Counted from the first letter of the stretch, positions 44,793 to 53,333 are shown. The stretch: DNA of 64,000 bases from Zongyangia hominis (GCF_014385095.1 NZ_JACRTC010000003.1:1-64000), one strand, 5' to 3'. Notes: generated from the sequence alone by a model not told the origin. Translations and numbers: made by a program.

Positions 44793-45743
44793 ATGATAGA
44801 AATTGAGAAGCCAAGAATTGAGACGGCGGATATGAAGTCTGACGGGACTTATGGCAAATTTATCGTTGAGCCTCTCGAGCGCGGCTTTGGTACAACGTTA
44901 GGTAACAGCCTACGGCGTGTGCTGCTCTCCTCGCTTCCTGGTGTTGCCGTCACATCTGTCAAGATTGACGGTATTCAACATGAATTTTCAACGATTCCCG
45001 GGGTGAAAGAGGACGTCACGGAGATCATCCTCAACATCAAAGGATTGACGGCCAAGCTTTACAGCGACGGCCCGAAGGTTGTCTGCATCGAAGCGGAGGG
45101 CGAGTGCGAAGTCACCGCCGGATCCATCAAAGCGGACAGCGAAGTGGAAATTCTTGACCCGAGTATGCATATTGCTTCTCTGGGAGCCGGCGCAAAGCTC
45201 TACATGGAAATCACGCTGGACAAAGGCCGCGGCTACGTGGCGGCGGAGCGCAACAAGCAGACGCTCCAGACAGCGATCGGCGTGATTCCGGTGGACAGCA
45301 TCTATACGCCGGTGCTCAAGGTCAACTATACCGTGGAAAATACGCGTGTCGGCCAGATTACCGACTACGACAAATTGACAATTGAGGTATGGACCGACGG
45401 AACCATTTCCGCCAAGGAAGCCGTATCTCTTGCAGCCAAGGTCCTCAACGAGCATCTCAACTTGTTCGTTGACCTGTCCGATGAAGTCTATCGCACTGAA
45501 ATCATGGTGGAGAAAGACGATAACGGAAAAGAGAAGGTCCTTGAGATGACCATTGAAGAACTTGACCTGTCTGTGCGCTCCTTCAACTGCCTCAAGCGCG
45601 CGGGCATCAACACGGTGGAAGACCTTATCAATAAATCTGAGGAAGATATGATGAAAGTACGAAACCTCGGCAGGAAGAGTCTTGAAGAGGTGATCAGCAA
45701 ACTCAACTCCCTGGGCTTTAATCTGAGCAAGGAAGAGGAATAG
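44793..45743 (+). CDS. rpoA: RNA polymerase alpha subunit
   Basis: Dimerises to start polymerase assembly; its C-terminal domain touches UP elements and activators. The 316-aa protein has the N-terminal domain with [28 protein letters not shown] and the C-terminal domain (about 245-305) with [20 protein letters not shown] and [33 protein letters not shown] precedes the ATG. Confidence 0.98.
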   Translation: MIEIEKPRIETADMKSDGTYGKFIVEPLERGFGTTLGNSLRRVLLSSLPGVAVTSVKIDGIQHEFSTIPGVKEDVTEIILNIKGLTAKLYSDGPKVVCIEAEGECEVTAGSIKADSEVEILDPSMHIASLGAGAKLYMEITLDKGRGYVAAERNKQTLQTAIGVIPVDSIYTPVLKVNYTVENTRVGQITDYDKLTIEVWTDGTISAKEAVSLAAKVLNEHLNLFVDLSDEVYRTEIMVEKDDNGKEKVLEMTIEELDLSVRSFNCLKRAGINTVEDLINKSEEDMMKVRNLGRKSLEEVISKLNSLGFNLSKEEE

Positions 45744-45776
45744 TTTGCAAACAACCAGGTAAAGGAGTGAATTTCG

Positions 45777-46118
45777 ATGCCAGGTACACGGAAACTCGGC
45801 AGAACCTCTGACCACAGAAAGGCGATGCTGCGTGCCATGGTAACCTATCTGCTGGAAAAAGGCAAGATTGAGACCACGGTCACCAGAGCCAAAGAGGTTC
45901 GGTCCATGGCTGAGAAAATGATTACAACCGCGAAACAGGACAATCTCCACTCCAAGCGTCAGGTCTATTCCTTCATCACGAAGGAGAGCGTGGCCAAGAA
46001 AGTGTTCGACGAGATTGCGCCCAACTATAAAGAGAAAAACGGCGGATATACCAGAATTATCAAGATCGGCCCGCGCCGCGGCGACGCTGCGGAAATGGCC
46101 ATCATCGAGCTGGTGTAA
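45777..46118 (+). CDS. rplQ: 50S ribosomal protein L17
   Basis: 50S protein near the tunnel exit. The 113-aa sequence has [40 protein letters not shown] and the [20 protein letters not shown] end. AAAGGAGTGAATTTCG precedes the ATG. It is the last gene of the operon: the ecf transporter and truA genes that follow in many Firmicutes are missing here. Confidence 0.97.
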   Translation: MPGTRKLGRTSDHRKAMLRAMVTYLLEKGKIETTVTRAKEVRSMAEKMITTAKQDNLHSKRQVYSFITKESVAKKVFDEIAPNYKEKNGGYTRIIKIGPRRGDAAEMAIIELV

Positions 46119-46136
46119 TCAAAAGGCCAAGGTATG

Positions 46137-46170
46137 AAAAAAGCAGCCGCTACAAGCGGCTGCTTTTTTT
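46137..46170 (+). terminator. Terminator of the ribosomal operon
   Basis: AGCAGCCGCT and AGCGGCTGCT form a 10-bp stem flanked by an A-run and a seven-T run. It is almost the same hairpin as at 2935-2964. Confidence 0.92.
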
Positions 46171-46176
46171 ATAGAC

Positions 46177-46389
46177 AACGCGGGCGACGCGATGGTTTCG
46201 GTAAAGCCCCAAGTCGGGTCATCCCGTCCCGGCAGGGATCGGCATCCTCCGCCGTCAGGCGGCGGTGCAGGATAACGCGCTCTGATGCAATGGCGGTGTC
46301 AACGCGGGCGACAGAGCAATGGTTTCAGTTAAGCCCCAAGTCGCGTCATCCCGTCCCGGCAGGGACCGGCATCCTCCGCCGTCAGGCGG
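46177..46389. repeat. Intergenic repeat cluster 6 (two copies)
   Basis: AACGCGGGCGACGCGATGGT (46177) and AACGCGGGCGACAGAGCAAT (46301) open two copies of 86 and 89 bp. Both continue AAGCCCCAAGTCG, then CATCCCGTCCCGGCAGGGA and GGCATCCTCCGCCGTCAGGC. The second copy runs right up to the stop codon of the next minus-strand gene. Confidence 0.88.
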
Positions 46390-47982
46390 TTAGGCGGGCT
46401 TGCGGGCGTATTTGAAGTGAATCTGGCCGGAGAAGGGGGAGAAGCTGATGCCGGTGACCTCCTCGCCGGTAGCATAGCTGGAGGTCTGGAAGTACATGGG
46501 CACCACAATACAGTCATTGAGGAGGAGCTGTTCGGCCTGGGCGAAGGCATTGGCCTTGGAGACGATGTCGGTGCTCTCCAGCGCCGCGTTAAGAGCAGAC
46601 GTAAAACCGGCGCTCTGATAGCCGTAGTAGTTTTGCTTGGAGGTGGCAAGGAAATTGTTGAGCAGGCTGTCCGGCGCGTCGTAGCCCGCTTTGAGGGGGA
46701 TGAGCGCCATCTCAAAGCTGCCGGACTCCACCTTTTCGCTGACTTCGCTCAAAGGGAGGGGCTCAATATTTAGGTAGGAGGACAAATCGTCCTTCCAATT
46801 TTTCTGCATGAGGCTCAGCGCCAGGTTGTGAGGCGGTTCGTCTGGATAAATGATGTTGGTCTTGGGCAGCTTCTCCAAGCCCAGCTCGGCGAGGCCCGCA
46901 TTCAGACAGCTCTTGGCGGCCGCCGGGTCGTAGCCATACATCAGGTCCTTGCCAGCCACCGAGCGGTAGGAACGGTCAAGCATGTTGACGGCGTTGGGAA
47001 TGAGAGCATCCGCGAAGGACATATAGCTGGGCAGCACCTCGATGCAGGTGGAACGGTTCATGGCATAGGAAATTGCTTTGCGAATGTTGGCGTTTTGGAA
47101 GACTTCATTTTTCCCGTTAAAAGCCAGAACCCATACCGTGTCCTCAAAGCTGTCGTAACTGAGGCCCTTTTTGGTGACGGCCTCCAACTGATCGGCCGTC
47201 ACCGGCATGGCGTCGATATTGCCGTCCAGAAGGCGGTTTAAATCCAGCGCTTCCTTGATATAGAAGGTCACGCCGCCTGCGATCGCCGGCTTTTCGGACA
47301 TGTAGTGGCTGTTTTGCCGTAGGGACACATATTCGTCGTGAGACCACTTGCGGATAAAGAAAGGCCCGTTATAAAGAAGCATATCCGCGTCCAGTCCATA
47401 GCGACCCTTGGTGGAGAGAAAAAACTTCTCGTTGCAGGGGACGGCCGCGGAAGAAGCCATCAGGGTGGGGAAATAGGGATTGGGATACCCGAGGGTTACT
47501 TCCAAGGTGTGGGCATCAATGACCTGCACCCCCAAAGCGTCCATCTGCGCGGCGCCGTTATAGATGGCCTCGGCGTTTTTGACGCAGAAGAAGGAGTGGG
47601 CATGGGGGGAATGGGTGTTGGGGTCCACAATGCGCTGGAGGGCAAACTGGAAGTCGGCGGCGGTGACCGGGGTGCCGTCCGACCACTGGGCGTCGTCCCG
47701 GAGATGAAAGGTGTAGATTAAATTGTCGCTGGACACCTCGTACCGCTCTGCTACCCCCTGGGCAATTTGGTTGTCCTCATCCAGGGTGAGCAGCCCCTCA
47801 AAGGCGTTTTCAATGACCAACATGGACTCGTGATCCCCGGCAAGTTGCGGGTCCAGATTGGTGGGCTCCGCCACAATGTCATATCGAAAAATCTGTCCGG
47901 CCGTCTTGTCCCGGGAGCACCCGGTGAGCGGCGCGCACAACAGAGCGGCGGACAGGATCAGTACAATGATTTTTTTAAACAC
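46390..47982 (-). CDS. Peptide ABC transporter substrate-binding lipoprotein (OppA/DppA family)
   Basis: A 530-aa solute-binding protein of the peptide/nickel family. It begins with a lipoprotein signal (FKKIIVLILSAALLCAPLTG with Cys at about 22 as the lipid anchor), so it is tethered outside the membrane. Family blocks include EPTNLDPQLAGDHESMLVIE, NAFEGLLTLDEDNQIAQGVA, the TFHLRDDAQWSDGTPVTAAD stretch and NIRKAISYAMNRS. The start is GTG 47982, 6 nt after AGGAGA. No permease or ATPase gene is next to it, so it is an orphan receptor for oligopeptides or a similar ligand, or it serves a distant transporter or a sensory role. Confidence 0.92.
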   Translation of the reverse strand: MFKKIIVLILSAALLCAPLTGCSRDKTAGQIFRYDIVAEPTNLDPQLAGDHESMLVIENAFEGLLTLDEDNQIAQGVAERYEVSSDNLIYTFHLRDDAQWSDGTPVTAADFQFALQRIVDPNTHSPHAHSFFCVKNAEAIYNGAAQMDALGVQVIDAHTLEVTLGYPNPYFPTLMASSAAVPCNEKFFLSTKGRYGLDADMLLYNGPFFIRKWSHDEYVSLRQNSHYMSEKPAIAGGVTFYIKEALDLNRLLDGNIDAMPVTADQLEAVTKKGLSYDSFEDTVWVLAFNGKNEVFQNANIRKAISYAMNRSTCIEVLPSYMSFADALIPNAVNMLDRSYRSVAGKDLMYGYDPAAAKSCLNAGLAELGLEKLPKTNIIYPDEPPHNLALSLMQKNWKDDLSSYLNIEPLPLSEVSEKVESGSFEMALIPLKAGYDAPDSLLNNFLATSKQNYYGYQSAGFTSALNAALESTDIVSKANAFAQAEQLLLNDCIVVPMYFQTSSYATGEEVTGISFSPFSGQIHFKYARKPA

Positions 47983-48043
47983 AATGGTTCTCCTATGAAA
48001 AACATCGCCCGAAAGCGATGGAATATGTCAAGATTACTTTCTT

Positions 48044-48072
48044 AGTGTAGCATGGGAGACAGAGGGAATCAA
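48044..48072 (-). promoter_or_regulatory. Predicted promoter of the peptide-binding protein gene
   Basis: On the minus strand TTGATT (48067-48072) and TACACT (48044-48049) are 17 bp apart. The leader that follows has a CATCGC/GCGATG hairpin just before the ribosome site. Confidence 0.6.
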
Positions 48073-48161
48073 CGCTATCACAAAAATTTCAAAGAATCTT
48101 AAAAATAAGACTTGTATTCCTAGCATATTCCAAAAGGAGCGCCATCATACGAAGAAAACAA

Positions 48162-48196
48162 AGAAAACGGACAGGAATTTTCCTGTCCGTTTTTTT
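48162..48196 (-). terminator. Terminator of the GNAT gene
   Basis: AAAACGGACAGGA and TCCTGTCCGTTTT form a 13-bp stem over ATTT. The minus strand runs into TTTCTTT; the stop codon of the GNAT gene lies at its edge. Confidence 0.85.
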
Positions 48197-48656
48197 ACCG
48201 CGCTGGGTTCTTCTTTTGCATGACAAAATTGGTCAGCCGCTCCTTCCCACGCCGCACCTGTTGTTCCTCCACGAGAAGATAGCCCCGGCGAAGGAAAAAA
48301 GGCTTTGCCGTGATGGAAGCGTGGGTCGTGATCATTTCCGAGGAAACGGCGCGCTCTAATGCGTCGCAGATGGCGCTTCCGATGCCACGGCCCTGTGCAT
48401 CCTTGTGGACAAAGAGCCGGTCCAGATAGCCGGTGGCGTCCATGTCCCCGAAGCCCACAATGATTCCGTTTTCTTCCGCGACAACAGTGTAGTGCTCCAG
48501 AAAGGAACGGTTCCAGGCGTCCAGGTCCACGCTGCTCCCGGTCCAGGCGTCCAACTCCGCCGGGGTGTAGTCGCGGGCGTTGACCGAATGGACCGTGCCG
48601 TAAAAGAGGGCCGCGAGCTGAGCGCAGTCGGCGGGCTGATAGCTTCTAAGAATCAT
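48195..48656 (-). CDS. GNAT-family N-acetyltransferase
   Basis: A 153-aa acetyltransferase of the ElaA/YafP-like group. It has ILRSYQPADCAQLAALFYGT at the start, GFGDMDATGYLDRLFVHKDA leading into the acetyl-CoA loop QGRGIGSAICDALE (about 92-105), and FFLRRGYLLVEEQQV at the end. The substrate cannot be named; related proteins acetylate small molecules. The ATG follows AGGAGCCTTTCT. It lies 12 nt downstream of the TauE/SafE gene and is probably the last gene of the marR-tauE unit. Confidence 0.88.
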   Translation of the reverse strand: MILRSYQPADCAQLAALFYGTVHSVNARDYTPAELDAWTGSSVDLDAWNRSFLEHYTVVAEENGIIVGFGDMDATGYLDRLFVHKDAQGRGIGSAICDALERAVSSEMITTHASITAKPFFLRRGYLLVEEQQVRRGKERLTNFVMQKKNPAR

Positions 48657-48668
48657 AGAAAGGCTCCT

Positions 48669-49436
48669 TTAGAGGAATTTGACGGCGATGATGGAGACGC
48701 CCAACAGGGAGAGGACCACGCCGGTGGCCCGGTTGAGGACGATGGGGCTCGCTTTATTGGCGAATTTAGCGGCGATTCTGGCCCAGAGGAGGGTGGAAAG
48801 GACGCAGAAAATGAGGGACCAAAGGTCGGGCGCGCCGCCGATGGCAAAGTGGCTGACAGCGCCGGTGAGGGCGGTGAAGGACATGATGAAGACGCTGGTC
48901 CCCACGGCGGTTTTGAGCTCATAGCCCAGGACGCTGGTGAGGATGAGGAGCATCATCATGCCGCCGCCCGCGCCCACAAAGCCGCAGATAAGGCCGATGA
49001 GGACGCCGCAGGCCACCGACTGTACAAAGCGTTTGCGGGGGCTCACGCCCAGCATGGATTCCTTGGTGGTCATGACGGGTCGGACGATAAACTTGATGCC
49101 GAGAAGGAGGGTCATGAAGACGGAGAAGCCGCCCATAGCGGTGTTGGGGATTAAACTGGCAACCCAGCTTCCCACCAGGGTGAAGCAGAGGACGGACACC
49201 ATCATGACCAGGCCGTTTTTGATGTCCAGATTTTTATTTTTCCCATAAGTGTAGGCGCTGACGGCGCTGGCGAGCACGTCGCTTGCCAGCGCGATGCCCA
49301 CGGCCTCGTAAGCGGGCATGCCCAGAAAGGTGATGAGCATGGGACTGATGACGGCCGCCGCGCTCATGCCGGCGAAGCCTGTTCCCAATCCGGCGCCGAT
49401 GCCGGCAATAAAACAGATGAGCAGTTTATATAACAT
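48669..49436 (-). CDS. TauE/SafE-family sulfite/organosulfonate exporter
   Basis: A 255-aa membrane protein with about eight transmembrane segments in two homologous halves. Each half carries the Gly-rich signature (FIAGIGAGLGTGFAGMSAAA near the N-terminus and LIGLICGFVGAGGGMMMLLI near the middle). Known members export sulfite, sulfonates or sulfoacetate, or act as anion transporters. ATG 49436 follows GGGGG at 8 nt and overlaps the end of the marR gene by 11 nt, so the exporter is probably controlled by and translated with it. The anion is unknown. Confidence 0.9.
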   Translation of the reverse strand: MLYKLLICFIAGIGAGLGTGFAGMSAAAVISPMLITFLGMPAYEAVGIALASDVLASAVSAYTYGKNKNLDIKNGLVMMVSVLCFTLVGSWVASLIPNTAMGGFSVFMTLLLGIKFIVRPVMTTKESMLGVSPRKRFVQSVACGVLIGLICGFVGAGGGMMMLLILTSVLGYELKTAVGTSVFIMSFTALTGAVSHFAIGGAPDLWSLIFCVLSTLLWARIAAKFANKASPIVLNRATGVVLSLLGVSIIAVKFL

Positions 49437-49875
49437 CAAAAGTACCCCCTTGCAGCGCGCTCCTGGCATTGCCTGTAATTTTTATGAGGGCGCTTTCCAT
49501 GGCCTCTGCTTCCTCTTTGGAAAACCCCGCTAAAATGGCGGAAAAGAAGCGCTGCTGTGCCTGCTGCCCCTCCTCGATAATGGGCACGGCGGCGGGCAAG
49601 GGCCGCAGATGAACCAGCTTCTTATTCTCCCCTTGAAAGGAGCGCGCCAAATATCCCCGCCGCGCCAGACCTGCGATGGAAGTGGACACATGGGATTTGG
49701 TCAGCTTCCGGCGCTCCACAATATCAGTGGCTGTATCAAAGGGCGGGTTGTTGGACAGAAAAAGCAGGATGTCCAGTTCCATCCGCGTGATGCCGTGCCG
49801 CCGCGCCACCGGCTCTACCGCCTGGTCGTACAGGCGCTTGAGGAGGGAGAGACTGTCCCAAAATTCATAGAGCAA
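49426..49875 (-). CDS. MarR-family transcriptional regulator
   Basis: A 149-aa winged-helix regulator. The recognition part reads ITRMELDILLFLSNNPPFDT ATDIVERRKLTKSHVSTSI, followed by the wing LARRGYLARSFQGENKKLVH. Helices at both ends form the dimer interface. MarR proteins usually repress their own operon until a ligand binds. Start is TTG 49875, 7 nt after GGAGGT. It is the first gene of an operon with the TauE/SafE exporter and the GNAT gene, and a palindrome lies between its promoter and its start. Confidence 0.93.
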   Translation of the reverse strand: MLYEFWDSLSLLKRLYDQAVEPVARRHGITRMELDILLFLSNNPPFDTATDIVERRKLTKSHVSTSIAGLARRGYLARSFQGENKKLVHLRPLPAAVPIIEEGQQAQQRFFSAILAGFSKEEAEAMESALIKITGNARSALQGGTFDVI

Positions 49876-49893
49876 CGGTTACACCTCCAATTA

Positions 49894-49907
49894 GTTCTAT
49901 TTAGAAC
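49894..49907 (-). promoter_or_regulatory. Candidate MarR operator
   Basis: GTTCTATTTAGAAC is a perfect inverted repeat (5-bp arms, 4-nt centre). It starts 3-4 nt downstream of the predicted transcription start and just before the ribosome site, where a bound repressor would block the operon. Confidence 0.65.
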
Positions 49908-49916
49908 AATATGGAT

Positions 49917-49945
49917 AGCATACACCCTTTTTCCTCTTCTGTCAA
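49917..49945 (-). promoter_or_regulatory. Predicted promoter of the marR operon
   Basis: On the minus strand a perfect TTGACA (49940-49945) and TATGCT (49917-49922) are 17 bp apart. Confidence 0.8.
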
Positions 49946-49954
49946 CCACCATCT

Positions 49955-50275
49955 GCGGGCGGACAGTGTCCTCTGCCACATCGCGCTGTAACCCATTCGC
50001 AACGGCAATGCGAGAATCGCGGCGGTGTTGCGAAGGAATCCCAGGGCGCGACAACCCCGCCGGTAGGCGCGCGGGTGTCGCGGCAGTGTTGCGAAGGAAT
50101 CCCAGGGCGCGACAACCCCGCCGGTAGGCGCGCAGGTGTCGCGGCAGTGTTGCGAAGGAATCCCAGGGCGCGACAACCCCGCCGGTAGGCGCGCAGGTGT
50201 CGCGGCAGTGTTGCGAAGGAATCCCAGGGCGCGACAACCCCGCCGGTAGGCGCGCGATTTCCCGCCCCGGTAGGT
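49955..50275. repeat. Intergenic repeat cluster 7: 61-bp tandem array, four copies
   Basis: GCGAAGGAATCCCAGGGCGC begins at 50030, 50091, 50152 and 50213, an exact 61-bp period. Copies 2-4 are almost identical, and each holds GCGACAACCCCGCCGGTAGG and GTGTCGCGGCAGTGTT. A diverged half-copy (ACCCATTCGCAACGGCAATG) and a GGACAGTGTCC palindrome lie on the left. The array ends at the nrdG stop codon. There is no unique spacer, so it is not a CRISPR array. Confidence 0.95.
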
Positions 50276-50276
50276 G

Positions 50277-50801
50277 CTAGAAGTTGTGGAGGACGATTTC
50301 CCCCTGGGTGAGGGAGGGCGCCACCTCAATGGCCCGCTGATTCCTGCTGCCCCGGAAGGGCGCGTCCAGGGTGCGCTCCTCCTGTAGGAAGGGCCCGTCC
50401 ATCAATATATCACACTGTTCCAGCAAATCACGGGCAAATGGGTCGGAAAGCTGTAAAATCTGCTCAAATGTATACCCGCTGTATATATAAATATTCAGTC
50501 CCAGGGCTTTCACCTCCCGGCAGAGGGCGGCAAGTGCCTCGCATTGGCAGAAGGGTTCCCCGCCGCTGAGGGTCACCCCTTGGAGCAAGGGGTTCTTTTT
50601 GACCTCCGCCACGATCTTGTCGATGGGACAATCAAAGCCCCCCTCGAAGTCGTGGGTCTGGGGGTTGTGGCACCCGGGGCAGTGGTGGGGGCAGCCCTGG
50701 ACAAAGACGGTGAAACGCAGCCCCGGCCCGTCCACGATGGATTCCTTGATGACCCCCGCCAGGCGCAGGGTGCGGTTTTCACAGGAGACTGATGCGGACA
50801 T
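50277..50801 (-). CDS. nrdG: Anaerobic ribonucleotide reductase activating protein (radical SAM)
   Basis: Makes the glycyl radical on NrdD using S-adenosylmethionine. The 174-aa radical-SAM protein has the iron-sulfur motif CPHHCPGCHNPQTH (CxxxCxxC, about 36-49), the preceding SIVDGPGLRFTVFVQG and the SAM-binding GGEPFCQ. The ATG follows GGGAGGAAAAAACA. It lies 106 nt downstream of nrdD with a GC-rich hairpin (50848-50872) between them, which may lower nrdG relative to nrdD. Confidence 0.95.
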   Translation of the reverse strand: MSASVSCENRTLRLAGVIKESIVDGPGLRFTVFVQGCPHHCPGCHNPQTHDFEGGFDCPIDKIVAEVKKNPLLQGVTLSGGEPFCQCEALAALCREVKALGLNIYIYSGYTFEQILQLSDPFARDLLEQCDILMDGPFLQEERTLDAPFRGSRNQRAIEVAPSLTQGEIVLHNF

Positions 50802-50847
50802 TGTTTTTTCCTCCCATTTTTAAAGATGCCCGATGGGCACAAAAGGT

Positions 50848-50872
50848 ACGCCCCGCACAGCAGGCGGGGCGT
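50848..50872 (-). other. Hairpin between nrdD and nrdG
   Basis: ACGCCCCGC and GCGGGGCGT form a 9-bp stem over 7 nt. On the minus strand it is followed by ACCTTTTGTG, so it may be a partial terminator or a stability element between the two genes. Confidence 0.55.
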
Positions 50873-50907
50873 CCATCACATTCATTTTGGGGCGCGCGAT
50901 GGAGGGC

Positions 50908-53241
50908 TTACAGCTCCTCCATGGTGACGCCGTGCTTGACACGGTCCTCCACCTCGGCGCGCTTGGCGTTGTTGAAGCGGTCCAAAGTGCCCACCAGATA
51001 GCCGGTGATGCGGCGGATGCGCTCGAAGGCGGGGCCGCCGTCGTTCTCGGTGCGGTGGCAGTTGGGGCACTCGTCGCCGATGATGCCGGTGTAACCGCAT
51101 ACCGGGTCCCGGTCCACCGGATGGTTGATGGAGCCGTAGCCGATGCCCGATTCCTTCATGCAGCGGATGACCTGCTCGAAGGCCTCCAGGTTCTGGGTGG
51201 GATCGCCGTCCATCTCCACATAGCTGATGTGGCCGCCGTTGGTCAGGTTGTGATAGGGGGCCTCCAGGCGGATTTTATCGAAGGCGGAGATGGGGAAATA
51301 AACGGGGATATGGAAGGAGTTGGTGTAGTAGTCCCGATCGGTGACGCCAGGAATGACGCCGTATTTCTTCCGGTCAATCTTGACAAAGCGCCCGGAAAGG
51401 CCCTCCGCCGGGGTGGCGATGAGGGAGAAGTTGAGGCCGCTCTTCTTGGTCTCTTGGTCCATCCGGCTGCGCATATAGCCCACGATCTCCAACCCCAAAT
51501 TCTGCGCCTCGGCGGACTCGCCGTGGTGCTTGCCGATGAGGGCCTTGAGGCACTCGGCCAGACCGATGAAGCCCAGCGTCAGAGTGCCGTGTCTCAGCAC
51601 CTCGGCCACCGAGTCGTCAGGGCCCAGCTTGTCGCTGTCGAGCCACACGCCCTGTCCCATCAAGAAGGGATAGTTGCGGACCTTCTTCTGGCACTGGAGC
51701 TGGAAGCGGTCGTAGAGTTGCTCGATGACCAGGTCGATCTTCCGGTCCAGGTCCTCGAAGAAGAGATCCAAGTTGCCGTGGGCCTTGATGGCCAGGCGGG
51801 GCAGGTTGATGGAGGTGAAGCTCAAGTTGCCGCGGCCAGCTGTGACTTCTCTTTCGGGGTCGTAGACGTTGGCCATGACCCGGGTGCGGCAACCCATGTA
51901 GGAAACCTCGGTGTTGTGGTCGCCCTCGCGGTAATACTGGAGGTTAAACGGCGCATCCAGGAAGGAGAAGTTGGGGAAGAGGCGCTTGGCCGATACCCGG
52001 CAGGCCAACTTGAACAGATCGTAGCTCGGGTCGTTCTCGTTATAGTTGACGCCTTCCTTGACCTTGAAGATGTGGATGGGGAAGATGGGGGTCTCCCCGT
52101 TGCCCAGACCCGCCTCTTCGGCCAAGAGGATATTCTTGATGACCATGCGGCCCTCGGGGGAGGTATCGGTGCCGTAGTTGATGGAGGAAAACGGAATCTG
52201 TGCGCCCGCCCGGGAATGCATGGTGTTGAGGTTGTGGACCAGCGCCTCCATGGCCTGATAGGTGGCCCGGTCGGTCTCCTTGCGGGCGTATTTGGAGGCG
52301 ATGCCCTGCAGCCGCGACGCGGTCTCCTCGTCGAAATGCTCTTGCAGGTAAGCCCGCTCGGCCGACTGATAGGCCGCGTTTTGGGCAAGCGTCGGGACAA
52401 AGCCGGTTTTCTCCTCCAGTACGGCGATCATATCGCCGACAAATGCCGCGGCGTCCTCCCGGTCGGTGAGGGTTTCGATGGCCTTCGCCATGTTGGCTTT
52501 ATAGGTGTGCAGATAGGTCTTTTTGACGCCGCCCGCCATGGCGTAATCGAAGTTGGGAATACTCTGGCCGCCGTGCTGGTCGTTTTGATTCGACTGGATG
52601 GCGATGCAGCACAGGGCGCTGTAGCTCTGGATGGAGTTGGGCTCCCGCAAAAAGCCGTGGCCGGTGGAGAAGCCGCCGTCAAAGAGGGCTTCCAAATCGA
52701 TCTGGCAGCAGGTGGTGGTCAGGGTCAAGAAGTCCAGATCATGGATGTGGATATCGCCGCTTTCGTGGGCTTCGGAGTGTTTGGGGTCGAGAATGAACAT
52801 CTTATAAAACTGCTTGGCGCCCTCGGAGCCGTATTTGAGCATGGTGCCCATGGCGGTGTCGCCGTCGATGTTGGCGTTTTCCCGCTTGACGTCGTTGTCC
52901 TTGGCCGACTGGAAGGTCAGGTCCTCGTATGTCTTCATGAGCCGGGTGTTCATCTCCCGCACCCGGGTGCGCTCGGAGCGGTAGAGGATGAATTCCTTGG
53001 CGGTGCGGGCATGTCCCGTTTCCACCAAAACTTTTTCCACCGCGTCCTGAATTTCCTCCACGCTGGGCGTCTTTTTGCCCAGATCGTTCTCTATGTAATC
53101 CACTACCTGGGAGGCAAGGGAAAATGCCGTTTCATAATCGTGGCCGCCGGTGGCCTGGGCCGCCTTGAAGATGGCGTTGGCGATTTTTTCTATATTAAAG
53201 GCCACTTCCCGGCCGTCGCGCTTGATGATTTTTGTGAGCAT
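50908..53241 (-). CDS. nrdD: Anaerobic ribonucleoside-triphosphate reductase, class III
   Basis: Reduces ribonucleotides to deoxyribonucleotides by a glycyl radical; works only without oxygen. The 777-aa protein has an N-terminal ATP-cone (KIIKRDGREVAFNIEKIANA, first ~95 residues), the barrel with GDIHIHDLDFLTLTTTCCQI, and the C-terminal radical loop RRITGYLVG with the radical Gly. The zinc region reads NHPVDRDPVCGYTGIIGDEC followed by PNC; only three Cys are close together, with Asp residues where a fourth often stands. ATG 53241 has GGAGGG 8 nt upstream; the longer frame to 53400 covers the promoter. Two NrdR-like boxes lie upstream. Confidence 0.96.
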   Translation of the reverse strand: MLTKIIKRDGREVAFNIEKIANAIFKAAQATGGHDYETAFSLASQVVDYIENDLGKKTPSVEEIQDAVEKVLVETGHARTAKEFILYRSERTRVREMNTRLMKTYEDLTFQSAKDNDVKRENANIDGDTAMGTMLKYGSEGAKQFYKMFILDPKHSEAHESGDIHIHDLDFLTLTTTCCQIDLEALFDGGFSTGHGFLREPNSIQSYSALCCIAIQSNQNDQHGGQSIPNFDYAMAGGVKKTYLHTYKANMAKAIETLTDREDAAAFVGDMIAVLEEKTGFVPTLAQNAAYQSAERAYLQEHFDEETASRLQGIASKYARKETDRATYQAMEALVHNLNTMHSRAGAQIPFSSINYGTDTSPEGRMVIKNILLAEEAGLGNGETPIFPIHIFKVKEGVNYNENDPSYDLFKLACRVSAKRLFPNFSFLDAPFNLQYYREGDHNTEVSYMGCRTRVMANVYDPEREVTAGRGNLSFTSINLPRLAIKAHGNLDLFFEDLDRKIDLVIEQLYDRFQLQCQKKVRNYPFLMGQGVWLDSDKLGPDDSVAEVLRHGTLTLGFIGLAECLKALIGKHHGESAEAQNLGLEIVGYMRSRMDQETKKSGLNFSLIATPAEGLSGRFVKIDRKKYGVIPGVTDRDYYTNSFHIPVYFPISAFDKIRLEAPYHNLTNGGHISYVEMDGDPTQNLEAFEQVIRCMKESGIGYGSINHPVDRDPVCGYTGIIGDECPNCHRTENDGGPAFERIRRITGYLVGTLDRFNNAKRAEVEDRVKHGVTMEEL

Positions 53242-53268
53242 GATCGATTCCCTCCGTGTGTTTTTAAA

Positions 53269-53316
53269 ATACAAGATATTGTGTTTGTTAAAAAGCCAAT
53301 ACCAATTGTATAGTAT
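53269..53316 (-). promoter_or_regulatory. Two NrdR-like boxes upstream of nrdD
   Basis: Read on the minus strand, the proximal box ACACAATATCTTGTAT (53269-53284) is close to the known NrdR consensus. A weaker distal box ATACTATACAATTGGT (53301-53316) starts 32 bp away, about three helical turns, which is the usual spacing. The distal box overlaps the -10. This implies repression by NrdR when dNTP or ATP levels are high; the nrdR gene is not in the window. Confidence 0.7.
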
Positions 53317-53333
53317 GGTGTTGGAAAAGTCAA
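53305..53333 (-). promoter_or_regulatory. Predicted nrdD promoter
   Basis: TTGACT (53328-53333) and TACAAT (53305-53310) on the minus strand are 17 bp apart, overlapping the distal NrdR-like box. Confidence 0.7.

Noticed and set aside
50026..50254. CRISPR array
   Set aside because: The whole 61-bp unit is conserved, without unique spacers, and no cas genes are present.
50833..53313. 826-codon open frame on the plus strand over nrdD
   Set aside because: Antisense shadow of nrdD: low-complexity Gly/Val/Ala sequence with no motif or convincing ribosome site.
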